From positions 1-48,840 of IMG/VR virus record IMGVR_UViG_3300025168_000138: a stretch of DNA of 48,840 nt, one strand, 5' to 3'. The stretch comes from a virus. The notes under the pieces were generated by a model, which made no database searches, was not told where the DNA came from, and saw only the letters and a list, made by a program, of their open reading frames with translations. Shown here one piece after another: positions 18,574 through 29,272 of this stretch; within the stretch, counting starts at the first letter, position 1; every line of letters starts with the position of its first letter. The position numbers and the translations under genes were made by a program.

Positions 18574-21500
18574 ATGGGAATTACTATAACAGATGATGTA
18601 AAGTTAGATAATAAAACTAATTTACCGGTTACGGCTACAAAGGTAGGGTCAGGAGGAATTACTATAACAAAAGAAGATTTAGATAAACCTATTAATCTTC
18701 AGCCTGTTAATGTAGACCCTTTTGATTCTATAAACTTTACAAACATCTATACAGATGATTTAAGTAAATACACAAAGTATAATGTTCCTACAACTAGATA
18801 TTTTAATTGGGACGAACAAAGAGCTAAGAATCAAGGGACTGGAGAAAAGTGGATGCGTGGTATCGCTAAAGGTCTAGTTACAACTGTAGGAGCAGTAGCA
18901 GAAAACACATTAGGTGTATTAGCAGGGCTTGGAGAAATGGCTTTTGGTTCAGGATATTACTATGATAATTTTGTAGGAAAAACTGTAGATAAAGCTAATG
19001 ACTGGATGAGGCATACTATGCCTAACTATAAAACTATAGCAGAAACAAATATGCCTACAGGTCAAAAACTAGGTACTGCTAATTTTTGGGCAGATACAGT
19101 ATTAAATGGTGTAGGATATAGTATAGGATCTATTGCTACTATGTATTTAACAGGAGGTACAGGTCTTATTATGAGGGGAGCAAAAGCAGGAATGTTTGGA
19201 GTTAATACTGCAAAAGTTGCAGGAGGAATTACAAAAGCACAACAATCTAAAGGTATATTTGATATATCAAAGTATATTACAACCGGTTCACAGCTAGCGG
19301 CTCAGGGAGTAAAAGGACAAAAATGGACTAGAAGAGCACTTAATGCTGCTCAGTTTTCTGAGCTTGGATTTTATATGGCTGCAGCAGAAGCATCTGTAGA
19401 AGCAAGAGAGGCTCAAAAAACTGCCTATGCAGACTTAATGGAATTAGAAAAAGAAAGATCAGGAAGCGTATCTCCTATTCAAGAACAAGAAATATTAGCA
19501 GCTTCTTATGCTGCAGGTAATACAGATTTTATAGTACAACTACCAGTTTTAGCAGGAACTAACTTACTTATGTTTGGTAAACAAATTGTTGGATTTAAAA
19601 CAGCGCTTAAACAAAACTCAGACGTAGCTCTTAATAAAGCTGTTAAGCAAGTAGTAGATAAAACAGCTGGTAAAGGTTTATTTAGAACAGCATTAGCAAG
19701 ACTTGAACCAGCTGCTAGAGGAGCTGTTACAGAGGCGATACAAGAAGGGTGGCAGTTTGCAAGTAAAACAGGGGCAATAGCTTATCATACAGATAAATAC
19801 TTTAATGGAGGAAATGCAGATATGAGTGCAGCTATAGTACAGGGTCTTAGCGAAACATTTGGAACACAAGAAGGATTAGAATCTATGTTAGTTGGAGCAA
19901 TTGTAGGGGGAGGTGTTTCTGGTGTAAGTAGTGTAGTTCAAAAACCTTATGCACAAAGACAAAAGAATGCTCAATATTTAACTGCATTATTAGATGGTGG
20001 TTATTTAAGAAATGGTGCTAACAAACTAATGAACAGTGAAGCTGCTCTTAAAGCCTTAATAGATATGGAGGCAGCTAAACAAAGCAAAGATATAAAAGCA
20101 TATAAAGATGCACAAAATAAACTTATTATATATAATGCGTTTGAAGCCTTAAGGAATGGAGGTTTTGATGTATTTATGGAAAAGCTAGAAGAAGCAAAAA
20201 ACATGGAAGAAGGAGAGTTTATGAAATCCTTTGGATATGATCATAACATAGGAGAAGGAACAACTTTACAAGAACGAGAAGGTAAAACACAAGCAGAACT
20301 AGTTGATAATCTTAAAGAAAAGCTATCTAAGTTTAGTGAAATTTATGAAAATATAAATGATGCTTTTCCTAGCGCTTCATTATCAAAAGGACTTACAAGA
20401 ATGAGAATGTCAGAGTCAGAAAGAGCTGCAGAAGAATCAGTATATAATGAAAGAGAAGCATTACGTGCACAGCTTATAATAGGAATGGCTGAAATTAATG
20501 ATAGAAATAGTAGGCTATCTTCTATACATGAGAATATGCAAAACTTATTAGACACTACAGTTAATTTAAATAATGGTAGTGTTATGAAAGATATTTTAGC
20601 ACTACCAAACTTTGGGGGTAGCGCAATAGAAGAGTATGATAAAACTGAAGAAGCTTTAAACACATTTAATAGGCTTAAGGAAATAGAACAAATGTTAATT
20701 AAAAATAAAGTAGACCCTCTAAAAATTGATGAGTTTAGCCAGCAAGCAAGAGACTATATGGCACTATTAACTCAAAATCAATCTGCTGTTGATGCTTATA
20801 TTAAACTTAGTTCAAACTCTTATGCGCAAAAAGTATTTGAACAAGAAAGACAAGTAAACGAGGCAGAGGCAAAAGCAAGGAAAAAGTCTGAAGAAGATAA
20901 AAAGAATACTGAAAAAGCAGAGACTACTGATGATCTTAAAAATAATGTAAAAGACCCTCAAGGAGAATCAAAAGTAGATAAAGAAAAAAAACATAAAGAT
21001 CTTGCTCGTCAAGAAGAAGAAGCAAAAAATACGTATTTAGATTTACACAAAGACACTTCTCTAGAAAACCAAATTCAGATGCTTAAGAAGACAGATACAG
21101 CTGATCTTAGTGCTGTTGAGCTTAAAGGTTTAACTTTAGCAATTGCAGAGCTAGAAAAGAAAATTAGTACTCCATCAGAAACTTTTACAGATCCAGATGC
21201 ACAAAGCATAAAAGATATAATAGAGCAAGCTCCAGCAGAAAACGAAGATTCAGGCCCTGCTAAAAGAGAGGTTATTAATACTGACGAAACATCTCAATTA
21301 GACATATTTGCTCCACAGGTTGAAGTAGTAGGAGTAGATGAAGCAGGTCCAAAACCATTGTTAGGTTTAGAGCTAGCAGAAAACCCTACACTGTGGGTAG
21401 AAAATAGAAAGGTAGGAGTAGACAATGATGGTAATATAGTAGGATTAGAACCAGACACACTAGACGGTAAACCTATTATAATTAATGAAGATTTATTATT

Positions 21501-23118
21501 AGGAGAAGTAGCAGGAACAGAAGTAGAATTTGTAATAATAGAAAATGATTTCTTTGTAGAGAACCATAAAGGACAGCCAACAGAAACTGAGCAGATTCCT
21601 ATATATGTAAAAATAGGGGACACAATAGTAGGTAAATTAAAAGCTTCTAAAAGTGAAGAAAGAAAAGCGCTAGTACAAAAAATAAGAGACAACGAACAAG
21701 TTAATATAGATAGACAGGTAGACAGAGGAACAAGAAGTAGAAGAGCTGTAAATCCAAATGTAAAAAACAAAGGTCCAGTAGCAGGTAAAAGATATTATGC
21801 AGGAGATATAGTAGAAGTTGTAAACGAGATTGATGGAGATGTTGAAGGTGGGGACTACTTTGTTTATACTAGAATTTATGAGTATGCAGAGTTTGATGAA
21901 AACGGTAAGCAAACTAAACGAGCTAAAGTAGAAGTTGAAGGATTTAAAAATAAAAAAACAGCAGAGAAGGCTGTTGCTGATCTATATGAAAAAGTAGTAA
22001 ATAGTGCAGCAGAAAAAATTTCTACAGCGCAAGAATCAAAAACTGCTAAAAAAGTTACTACAAAAATATCAGAAGTATTTTCTACTAATGCAAACAATGC
22101 TGTGCTATCAGAAGCAACAAGTACTAGATATTTTTCTGATATAACAGACATAATAGGTAATGGTAATAGAAACAATGTATTGTTGTTACTTACTACTGGA
22201 CAACCTGGTACGTCAGATATTGTACAATGGGAAGTGTCTCCTGTTGGAGAAGGTAAAAATCAACAAGATTTAGATAGAATAAAAAATCAAACTCAAAGAG
22301 AACAAAAAGAAGGTAGACTGGACCAAATAGCTGTTGTAGTAAGGCCTGAAAATGTACCTGGAGGAAAGCCAAGAGTTTATATATTAAGCACTGCCAACTT
22401 AGCAGAAAGTGCAAAAAACGAAGTAATAAATTTAATTAAAGAAAGAAACTACGATAAAGCAGCAGAGATTGTAGCATCAAGTCAACAAAGAACAGGTAAT
22501 AATAATCCTAGCTTTTTAGAGTTTAATACTTTTGAAAACGGTGATAAGTATATGGTATATTATAGCCCTAAGCTTAGAAAACTTATACGTGTTACTGAAA
22601 GTGAAATGACAAAAGCTTTAGTTAATGGTCCTAAAATAAAAGTTAGTTTTAATACCGTTACAATAGAAAATGAAAAATATAAAAATTTGTCAAAACAAAA
22701 CACTGAAGATTTAAACTTTAATTTAGAAGAAGATTTTAGATTATTTTTAAATACTAAAAAATATCATGTAGATAAAGAGCGTGCTAATAGTACTGATCCT
22801 TATACTAGTCCTGTTAATTCAAGCAATGTATATAAAGACTATCAAGAATATTTATTTAGTCAAGCAGAAGTAGGAGATAGAATATTAGGTGAAGGCCATA
22901 ATGCTATTTTAACTATTGATGCAGTTAAAAAAGGAGAAAGCTTATATAATAATCCTAAAGTTACATTTGAAAGAGGCGATATAATGGGGGAAACAAAACA
23001 AGAAATTATAGATAGACTAGATTTAACCGCAATGAAAAATCAAGTAGAGCCATCTACAGAAGCTCCAGCAGTTCCTCAAAATTTTAAAGATAAATTTAAT
23101 AAAAAGAAATGTAAATAA
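18574..23118 (+). CDS. Giant membrane-active / coiled cargo-type protein
   Basis: A 1514-residue protein. Two hydrophobic Gly-rich clusters lie in the N-terminal part (about 95-125, GLVTTVGAVAENTLGVLAGLG; about 175-220, GYSIGSIATMYLTGGTGLIM) and a third near 430-450 (MLVGAIVGGGVSGVSSVV). The central region is helical, with a highly charged coiled stretch at about 765-830 (KARKKSEEDKKN). The last third is a mixed beta domain with no recognised motif, ending FNKKKCK. The combination of membrane-active segments and a long charged coil is what I would expect of an internal protein ejected with the DNA. Its stop overlaps the polymerase start (TAATG), so the two are probably made together. No homologous family was named from sequence alone. 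Confidence 0.45.
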   Translation: MGITITDDVKLDNKTNLPVTATKVGSGGITITKEDLDKPINLQPVNVDPFDSINFTNIYTDDLSKYTKYNVPTTRYFNWDEQRAKNQGTGEKWMRGIAKGLVTTVGAVAENTLGVLAGLGEMAFGSGYYYDNFVGKTVDKANDWMRHTMPNYKTIAETNMPTGQKLGTANFWADTVLNGVGYSIGSIATMYLTGGTGLIMRGAKAGMFGVNTAKVAGGITKAQQSKGIFDISKYITTGSQLAAQGVKGQKWTRRALNAAQFSELGFYMAAAEASVEAREAQKTAYADLMELEKERSGSVSPIQEQEILAASYAAGNTDFIVQLPVLAGTNLLMFGKQIVGFKTALKQNSDVALNKAVKQVVDKTAGKGLFRTALARLEPAARGAVTEAIQEGWQFASKTGAIAYHTDKYFNGGNADMSAAIVQGLSETFGTQEGLESMLVGAIVGGGVSGVSSVVQKPYAQRQKNAQYLTALLDGGYLRNGANKLMNSEAALKALIDMEAAKQSKDIKAYKDAQNKLIIYNAFEALRNGGFDVFMEKLEEAKNMEEGEFMKSFGYDHNIGEGTTLQEREGKTQAELVDNLKEKLSKFSEIYENINDAFPSASLSKGLTRMRMSESERAAEESVYNEREALRAQLIIGMAEINDRNSRLSSIHENMQNLLDTTVNLNNGSVMKDILALPNFGGSAIEEYDKTEEALNTFNRLKEIEQMLIKNKVDPLKIDEFSQQARDYMALLTQNQSAVDAYIKLSSNSYAQKVFEQERQVNEAEAKARKKSEEDKKNTEKAETTDDLKNNVKDPQGESKVDKEKKHKDLARQEEEAKNTYLDLHKDTSLENQIQMLKKTDTADLSAVELKGLTLAIAELEKKISTPSETFTDPDAQSIKDIIEQAPAENEDSGPAKREVINTDETSQLDIFAPQVEVVGVDEAGPKPLLGLELAENPTLWVENRKVGVDNDGNIVGLEPDTLDGKPIIINEDLLLGEVAGTEVEFVIIENDFFVENHKGQPTETEQIPIYVKIGDTIVGKLKASKSEERKALVQKIRDNEQVNIDRQVDRGTRSRRAVNPNVKNKGPVAGKRYYAGDIVEVVNEIDGDVEGGDYFVYTRIYEYAEFDENGKQTKRAKVEVEGFKNKKTAEKAVADLYEKVVNSAAEKISTAQESKTAKKVTTKISEVFSTNANNAVLSEATSTRYFSDITDIIGNGNRNNVLLLLTTGQPGTSDIVQWEVSPVGEGKNQQDLDRIKNQTQREQKEGRLDQIAVVVRPENVPGGKPRVYILSTANLAESAKNEVINLIKERNYDKAAEIVASSQQRTGNNNPSFLEFNTFENGDKYMVYYSPKLRKLIRVTESEMTKALVNGPKIKVSFNTVTIENEKYKNLSKQNTEDLNFNLEEDFRLFLNTKKYHVDKERANSTDPYTSPVNSSNVYKDYQEYLFSQAEVGDRILGEGHNAILTIDAVKKGESLYNNPKVTFERGDIMGETKQEIIDRLDLTAMKNQVEPSTEAPAVPQNFKDKFNKKKCK

Positions 23119-26100
23119 TGAGTTGTAGAATAGAAAACGGCAGAGCCATATTATCTAATGGAAAAGACTCAAGCCTTTTAAAAACATTAAGAGATACTGT
23201 AGGAAACCCTACAGAAGCTGATATTATATATGAACAAACATATGGTAATGATTTTAAAACATGGTTAGGTTTTGATTTTGAAAAAAAAGATGTTTCTCAA
23301 ATGGAACGATTTACATATAATCTAGATGAAAACAATGAACCTAAATTAGAAACAGCTAATGGCATTTATGCATTTGTAAAATTTGTACCAAAAAACAATA
23401 CAGTAGAACAACAATTTTTTCCTGTAGCCTTAGCTGATAAGCAAAAAAATAAAGTATTAGATTTAAATAGATCTGAATCAGAAAATGCTAAAATACAATC
23501 AGAACTTATAAATACTCTTGTAGGGTTTATAAACAATGTAAAAAAAACTGTAGGAGTAAAACTAAATACAAACGATTTACTTTCTAAAGTAAAAGAACAA
23601 ACATTATTAGCAGCATTTAATAATACTATATCTGTAAAAAAAGCTGAAGAATTATATCAAGTACTTACTGATGAACGTACACTTGATAATTTTGACACTT
23701 TTATAAAACAAATAAGAAAAGAAAAGATAGAATTAGCTCCTAGTTTTGATGTGTTTATAAGCGCATATGAACAATGGGAAAGTAAAGAAGACTCACTAGG
23801 AAATGTAAAAACTATAGGAACTAGACAACTATTAAAAGAAAGTTTGTCTAGATACAATATGAGATTAAAAGATGGAACATCTCTACTAGAAGAAATAGAT
23901 GACGAATATGTAAGAATATTTAACAGGTCTAGGTTAGAAGACAATCCAGAAGACAAACTATCTTCTCAAGCAAAAGCAATTATAAGCAGTATTGTAGTAG
24001 GTGAAAACAGTTTAGGCTATCCAGAAACATTACCTACAGATAGAGTGTATGCTATTGTAGCAGAAGCAGCAGTAAGTCAACCAGACTTTGATGAGATGAT
24101 TTCTAGACTAGATTATCTTTCTGCTTATAAACCAGAAGTAAAAGCAATTGTAAATAGACTTTTATCTTTAAATTCTTCTGAAAAAGCCGCTATATTTTCT
24201 GCATTTAAAAGCACATACAATGAATTTGTGTTAATGAAAGAAGAAAATAATAATGGTCAATACACTTATAAAATTATAAATTCTAATCAAAGTGCTGTTG
24301 CAAGCAAAACAAAACAAGAGTTTAAAGATAACTCAGTAGAATACAGTACAATAAAAAATCCAAGAGCTGTTTATATAGATACAAATAATGAACTTTCTGT
24401 TAAACCAGAAAAATTAAAAATTATTAGACAAGCTTGGGATGTTGTTAAAACAGCTCAATATGCAGATCAGTGGAGTGAGCAACAACTAGATGCTTTAGGT
24501 GTTTATATTTGGGAACTAGGAATGAATTATGGTCCTACACTAGAAAGCACACAAGAAAACATAAAACAATATTACATAAACGGTAATGAGTCTAGAGTAA
24601 AAGGAGGAGACTTATTTGGTAACTTTGTATTTGGACCTAATCAAGGCTTTGAAAGATTTATTAAACTATTAGAAACTAAACCCTCACAAAATTTTCATAA
24701 TTTAGAAGGAACTTTAATAAAGAAAATATCAGATCTTTCAATACTATTTGATAGTAAGCCTTTTGGTACTTTTATTAGCGCTACAAACAAACAATACTAC
24801 CCTATAAATTTACCAACATCTTTAGATGAAATGGTAGAGTTGTTTAATGATCCTAAACAAACGTTTAAAAGAAAACAATTTATAGAGTCTTTAAAAACAG
24901 ACCCTATGTTTAAACCGGGTCCAGGTAGACAATATCAATCACTACTACTTACAATGCTTGATGTTGCTCCAGGAGAAGCTAAACAAAACTTTATAAATTA
25001 TACATTAGATTCTTATAAAAGCAGTAAACGAGATGCGGTAGATTATTCTAGTCAAAACGATAAAACATCTTTACTAGGAAGACTAGTAGGATATGTAAAT
25101 GATCGTAACAAGAATTTTTCTTTAGTAGCAAATCATATTCAAGCAGATCGTAAACGATTAGGATATGTACAAGTCCCTAAATTAAATTCTAAAGGTATAG
25201 CAAATGCAGGTAAATTTGGAATGCAAGGAATAAATAGAAGAGAAATTATAGAAGGACTTATAATACAAGATTTAGCTAGAATGCATCAAGCTAGAGAACT
25301 TATAAGAAGCAAAGACACGTCTAAATTTATAGAAGGTTATCATTATAAAAAAGGATCTAATAAATATGCACAAGACGGATCAGTATTTACTATGCCTCAA
25401 ATATATCGTCTTGAAGACACAGATTTAAATGGAGAGTATATGTCTGATTTAGTTTCAGATTTTGTTAGTGGTCAAAACTTTACAAAAAAAGATTTATTTA
25501 TAAAACTTTTAAATGACAAAGTTAACCAAGTTGAAAAACAGCTAACAGAATTTGAGGCAGAGTTAACAAGCGCTTTAAAAGATCCTGAGCTATCTAGAGT
25601 TGTACCAAAAGAAAGAGACAAATTTATTAAAGACTTTATATTTCATGAGTTTGTAATGAGAATAGAAATAACTAAACTTATAAGAAGTGGATATTCTTTT
25701 GCAAAAGATGATTCTGATTTTTATAAACGTATGGGTCTTTTAAATACGCCAGGAGTTAAATTAAGTATACAAGGATTTGATTTAAATAATGAAGACTTTG
25801 GTATGATGCCACAATATAATGCATTAGTAATTAAAGATTTTGATTTCCAAGACACAGAAAGAGCGATACAAGTTGTAGAAAATTTAAAAGCTAATGGACT
25901 TTCAGATAAAATTGCTAATCAATATTTACCAGACTCTGAGTTAAATAAAGATGGAGTTAATAAATCAGATGCACAATCTTTTATTAGTATAGATATGTAC
26001 CGCGGGATCATGCAGGGCATGGGTCAATGGGACATGAAGTTAGATGAAGATGCATATAAAGTATATGCAGCTGGAGGAGGATATAATAGACCGGTTGTTC

Positions 26101-29100
26101 CTTTAAAGCCATACCATGAACAAAATACTGTAAAGAATGGTCTTAGTACTATGCATATGGATAAGAATTCTTATACTGTAGTTACACCAGAGTTAGCTGT
26201 AAACTTTCCATATTTAGAAAAGATGCTTATTGCAATGCGTGGTAAACCGGGTTCAGCACCAATACATGTAGTACACACAGAAAGCGCTACTAAAGGAGCA
26301 AGAGTTAATGTCCAAGACTTTCAAGCAACATCTGATCTAGATGTTAGCAACCCAATGGTAATGGATTCTAGTAAACTTAGATTTCCACAAATAATACCTG
26401 TAGATAAAAAAAATACTGTAACATTTAATAGGCAGCTTAGAAAAAATCTTATTACTAATGTTGTAAAAGAGGGTGAGTATAATATAGGGGGAAAAATAAT
26501 GAGAGGTTTTGAAGTACAAGAATTGTTTGGTTCTGCTATTGCAGATAATATAAAAGAAGATACCGCAAGAATATTAAATGAATTAGGTATAAGTAAATAC
26601 ACTAGTATAAAAAATAAAGCTAGTATAGAACATAAAGAAGCTAAGTTAGAACTTTTACAAAAACTTAGAAGTAGAATAGAAAAAGAAGTAGAACAAAGAG
26701 ACTTACCCCAAAACTACTTAGATGGATTAGATATAATACCTGATGGATTTTATAATTATAAATTTAGAATACCATTAAGTTTTCCAAACTTTGAAGCTAA
26801 ATTTCAAACAATAGTATCAGGTGTATTTAATAAAGAAATATACCAGCAAAAACTAAAAGGAACAGAAACAGTACAAATAGCAGAACTAGGAGGCCATGTT
26901 ACTAGCGGAGAACTAAGAATGTATGATGGACAAAATGGAGGATCTGAAGTAAGAATAAAAGCTAGTATTCTTGGATTTACAGCAGAAGAAATAGAAGGTA
27001 AAAACGCTTCAGAATTTGAAGGAGATCCTAGATTAGAGTTTATAGGGTATCGTATACCGCAACAAGGTAAAAGTTCTGCAATGGTATTTAAAGTTGTTGA
27101 CTTTTTACCTGAATCTTATGAAAAAGCAATTATGGTACCAGGAGGAATTACAGTACAAATGGGAGCTGATTTTGATATAGATAAACTAAACCTTATATTT
27201 AAAGAAACAGGCAAACTTACTCCTAGACAAAAAAGAAATAATACTATATATAATGTATTTAAAGGAATAATACTAGATAAAAAACATTTAGAAGAAGTTA
27301 TGACTCCTGTAGATAATAGAGACTTAAAAAGATTAGCGCCTATTGTTGGACAAGCAGATACTAGTATAAATTACAATAACCCTATGTCTGAAATAAGAAT
27401 GGAAAATAGACAAAAAATGGGTATAGCAGGTAGAGGATTACATTCGAATACTATTGCAGGTAGAAATGTAGCAGAACAACTAGGGACATTATCAATAGTT
27501 TCTGAAAACACACCTATAGTAGAAGGAGTTCCTTTAAGTTTTATAAAAACTATGGACTCACTTGGTAATTTTACTGATGGTAATATATCACAGTATTTAT
27601 CAGCTGCAGTAGATGCTGCAAAAGATCCTATACAAATAGATATAAATGATAATAAATATACTATACCTGTAACTAGTGTTTTATTAAGTGTAGGAGTTCC
27701 AATAGAAACTGTAGTATATTTTTTAGCACAGCCTAAGATTAAAGCACTTATAAAAAACGCAGAAAAAGATAATATTCCAGAAAATAAATTAGTAGACAGA
27801 ATACTTAAGATAAACAGAAGATTAAACGTGGGTATGACAAACATATCACTTGAAGAATTAAAAAGTGCTTTTAGAGAAAGTCAAGAAGAAACAGAACGAG
27901 ATAGAGTATTAGGTGTAGCTAATATAGAGGCTGAGCAATTCCAAAGTAAAATGTTAGATAACTTTGCTTTATTACATCAAGCTGGTAAACAACTTCAAAG
28001 AGTATATAAAGTAATTACTCCTGATAATTTAGATAATGTAAATGAATTGTCTTCTATAAACGCATGGATAGATGAAGAAACCTTCTTTTTATATAATCAA
28101 AACAGTTTAATATTAGGAGCTAAAGATTATATAATTCATCAACAAAAAACTAGTCAACCTTTAAATCCTATAGGTGTAGCTTACAGAGGAATTTTTGACA
28201 CAATACTAGAAAATACAAGCTTACTTGGATTTGTGCAAAACAGCGCTGCATTTAATTCTGCTAAAGAAGAAATAAAAGAAAAATTAGGGATAGGAATTTT
28301 AAGTGGTCCTCAACATAAATTTATAGATAGAGCACTTTTTAACTCTATAATGACTCAGCCTCACAGTCCATTAATAAAAAATATAGGAACTAAGGCTGGA
28401 TGGTTGTCAAGAACTTATATAAAAGGTTTATATACTCCACAAAGTTTAAATAACATTGTAAATAAAACTAGACAAATTGCTATTAAATACCCTAAATTGC
28501 TTAACAATCCATTTTACAGACTATTAAGAGAAGATCCTAGTAATGCTGAAAATAGTATTGCTAGAATACAATTAGACTCTGGTATAAACATGTCTACTTC
28601 TGATAAAAATGAATTAAGTAATGGACTATTAGCTATTATAAAAGACTCTAATCCTGAAATAAGTACTTATGGTAAATATTTAGTAGCAAATCAATTTTTA
28701 ACTAGTGGTTTTTCTCCTACATATGGTAGTTATATAGATTTAATACCTTCAGAAGTATTTACAACAGACATACTAAATCCGGGACAGGGATCACCTGTAG
28801 AATTTTTTACAGAAGAAATAACAGAATTAGTTAGACCAAATTACTCAGGATTTAGTAACTTTACACATGAATTTGTAAGAAACTTTGGAACAAGCAGGCC
28901 TGGAGGAAGAGATTTACTAAGAAAGGTTTCTGCAGGAAAAGCAGTAAATGGTATAGTTACTTTTCCAAATTTAGACTCATCTGTTTATGATGAACAAACT
29001 GGATACATAAACTATTTTAAATCAAAACAAGGTAATATGTATGTGTATTTAGGAGGTTCTAGCTATCAATTGCTAGCTCCTTTAGGCGTGGCAAATAAAG

Positions 29101-29261
29101 TTATTGAAATGGGGACTACAAATTTAGAAAGTGATAGTGTATTTATACAAAACTCTATAGCTTTATCAACAGATAATGTTCCTAATGATAGTTATGTACA
29201 TATGACACCGGACATCAATACACAAATTGATAATGATGATCCACTAAAAGTTTGTCCTTAA
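23118..29261 (+). CDS. Giant virion DNA-dependent RNA polymerase (crAss-like)
   Basis: A 2047-residue single-chain RNA polymerase of the type packaged in crAss-like virions and ejected to transcribe early genes. The catalytic metal-binding signature DFDID is at D1351, D1353 and D1355, preceded by the conserved YRIPQQGKSS block (Y1311, R1312) and a strand VVDFLPES. A second block, HTESATKGARV, places a lysine at 1059, as expected for the other double-psi barrel of two-barrel polymerases. Length and motif order fit the phi14:2 gp66 type family. The N-terminal 1000 residues are helical with no separate motif. It lies in the late operon, overlapping the previous gene (TAATG) and 11 bases before the metallopeptidase-like gene; this placement with structural genes, not replication genes, supports virion packaging. 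Promoter specificity cannot be read from the sequence. Confidence 0.85.
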   Translation: MSCRIENGRAILSNGKDSSLLKTLRDTVGNPTEADIIYEQTYGNDFKTWLGFDFEKKDVSQMERFTYNLDENNEPKLETANGIYAFVKFVPKNNTVEQQFFPVALADKQKNKVLDLNRSESENAKIQSELINTLVGFINNVKKTVGVKLNTNDLLSKVKEQTLLAAFNNTISVKKAEELYQVLTDERTLDNFDTFIKQIRKEKIELAPSFDVFISAYEQWESKEDSLGNVKTIGTRQLLKESLSRYNMRLKDGTSLLEEIDDEYVRIFNRSRLEDNPEDKLSSQAKAIISSIVVGENSLGYPETLPTDRVYAIVAEAAVSQPDFDEMISRLDYLSAYKPEVKAIVNRLLSLNSSEKAAIFSAFKSTYNEFVLMKEENNNGQYTYKIINSNQSAVASKTKQEFKDNSVEYSTIKNPRAVYIDTNNELSVKPEKLKIIRQAWDVVKTAQYADQWSEQQLDALGVYIWELGMNYGPTLESTQENIKQYYINGNESRVKGGDLFGNFVFGPNQGFERFIKLLETKPSQNFHNLEGTLIKKISDLSILFDSKPFGTFISATNKQYYPINLPTSLDEMVELFNDPKQTFKRKQFIESLKTDPMFKPGPGRQYQSLLLTMLDVAPGEAKQNFINYTLDSYKSSKRDAVDYSSQNDKTSLLGRLVGYVNDRNKNFSLVANHIQADRKRLGYVQVPKLNSKGIANAGKFGMQGINRREIIEGLIIQDLARMHQARELIRSKDTSKFIEGYHYKKGSNKYAQDGSVFTMPQIYRLEDTDLNGEYMSDLVSDFVSGQNFTKKDLFIKLLNDKVNQVEKQLTEFEAELTSALKDPELSRVVPKERDKFIKDFIFHEFVMRIEITKLIRSGYSFAKDDSDFYKRMGLLNTPGVKLSIQGFDLNNEDFGMMPQYNALVIKDFDFQDTERAIQVVENLKANGLSDKIANQYLPDSELNKDGVNKSDAQSFISIDMYRGIMQGMGQWDMKLDEDAYKVYAAGGGYNRPVVPLKPYHEQNTVKNGLSTMHMDKNSYTVVTPELAVNFPYLEKMLIAMRGKPGSAPIHVVHTESATKGARVNVQDFQATSDLDVSNPMVMDSSKLRFPQIIPVDKKNTVTFNRQLRKNLITNVVKEGEYNIGGKIMRGFEVQELFGSAIADNIKEDTARILNELGISKYTSIKNKASIEHKEAKLELLQKLRSRIEKEVEQRDLPQNYLDGLDIIPDGFYNYKFRIPLSFPNFEAKFQTIVSGVFNKEIYQQKLKGTETVQIAELGGHVTSGELRMYDGQNGGSEVRIKASILGFTAEEIEGKNASEFEGDPRLEFIGYRIPQQGKSSAMVFKVVDFLPESYEKAIMVPGGITVQMGADFDIDKLNLIFKETGKLTPRQKRNNTIYNVFKGIILDKKHLEEVMTPVDNRDLKRLAPIVGQADTSINYNNPMSEIRMENRQKMGIAGRGLHSNTIAGRNVAEQLGTLSIVSENTPIVEGVPLSFIKTMDSLGNFTDGNISQYLSAAVDAAKDPIQIDINDNKYTIPVTSVLLSVGVPIETVVYFLAQPKIKALIKNAEKDNIPENKLVDRILKINRRLNVGMTNISLEELKSAFRESQEETERDRVLGVANIEAEQFQSKMLDNFALLHQAGKQLQRVYKVITPDNLDNVNELSSINAWIDEETFFLYNQNSLILGAKDYIIHQQKTSQPLNPIGVAYRGIFDTILENTSLLGFVQNSAAFNSAKEEIKEKLGIGILSGPQHKFIDRALFNSIMTQPHSPLIKNIGTKAGWLSRTYIKGLYTPQSLNNIVNKTRQIAIKYPKLLNNPFYRLLREDPSNAENSIARIQLDSGINMSTSDKNELSNGLLAIIKDSNPEISTYGKYLVANQFLTSGFSPTYGSYIDLIPSEVFTTDILNPGQGSPVEFFTEEITELVRPNYSGFSNFTHEFVRNFGTSRPGGRDLLRKVSAGKAVNGIVTFPNLDSSVYDEQTGYINYFKSKQGNMYVYLGGSSYQLLAPLGVANKVIEMGTTNLESDSVFIQNSIALSTDNVPNDSYVHMTPDINTQIDNDDPLKVCP

Positions 29262-29272
29262 AAAATAAATAA

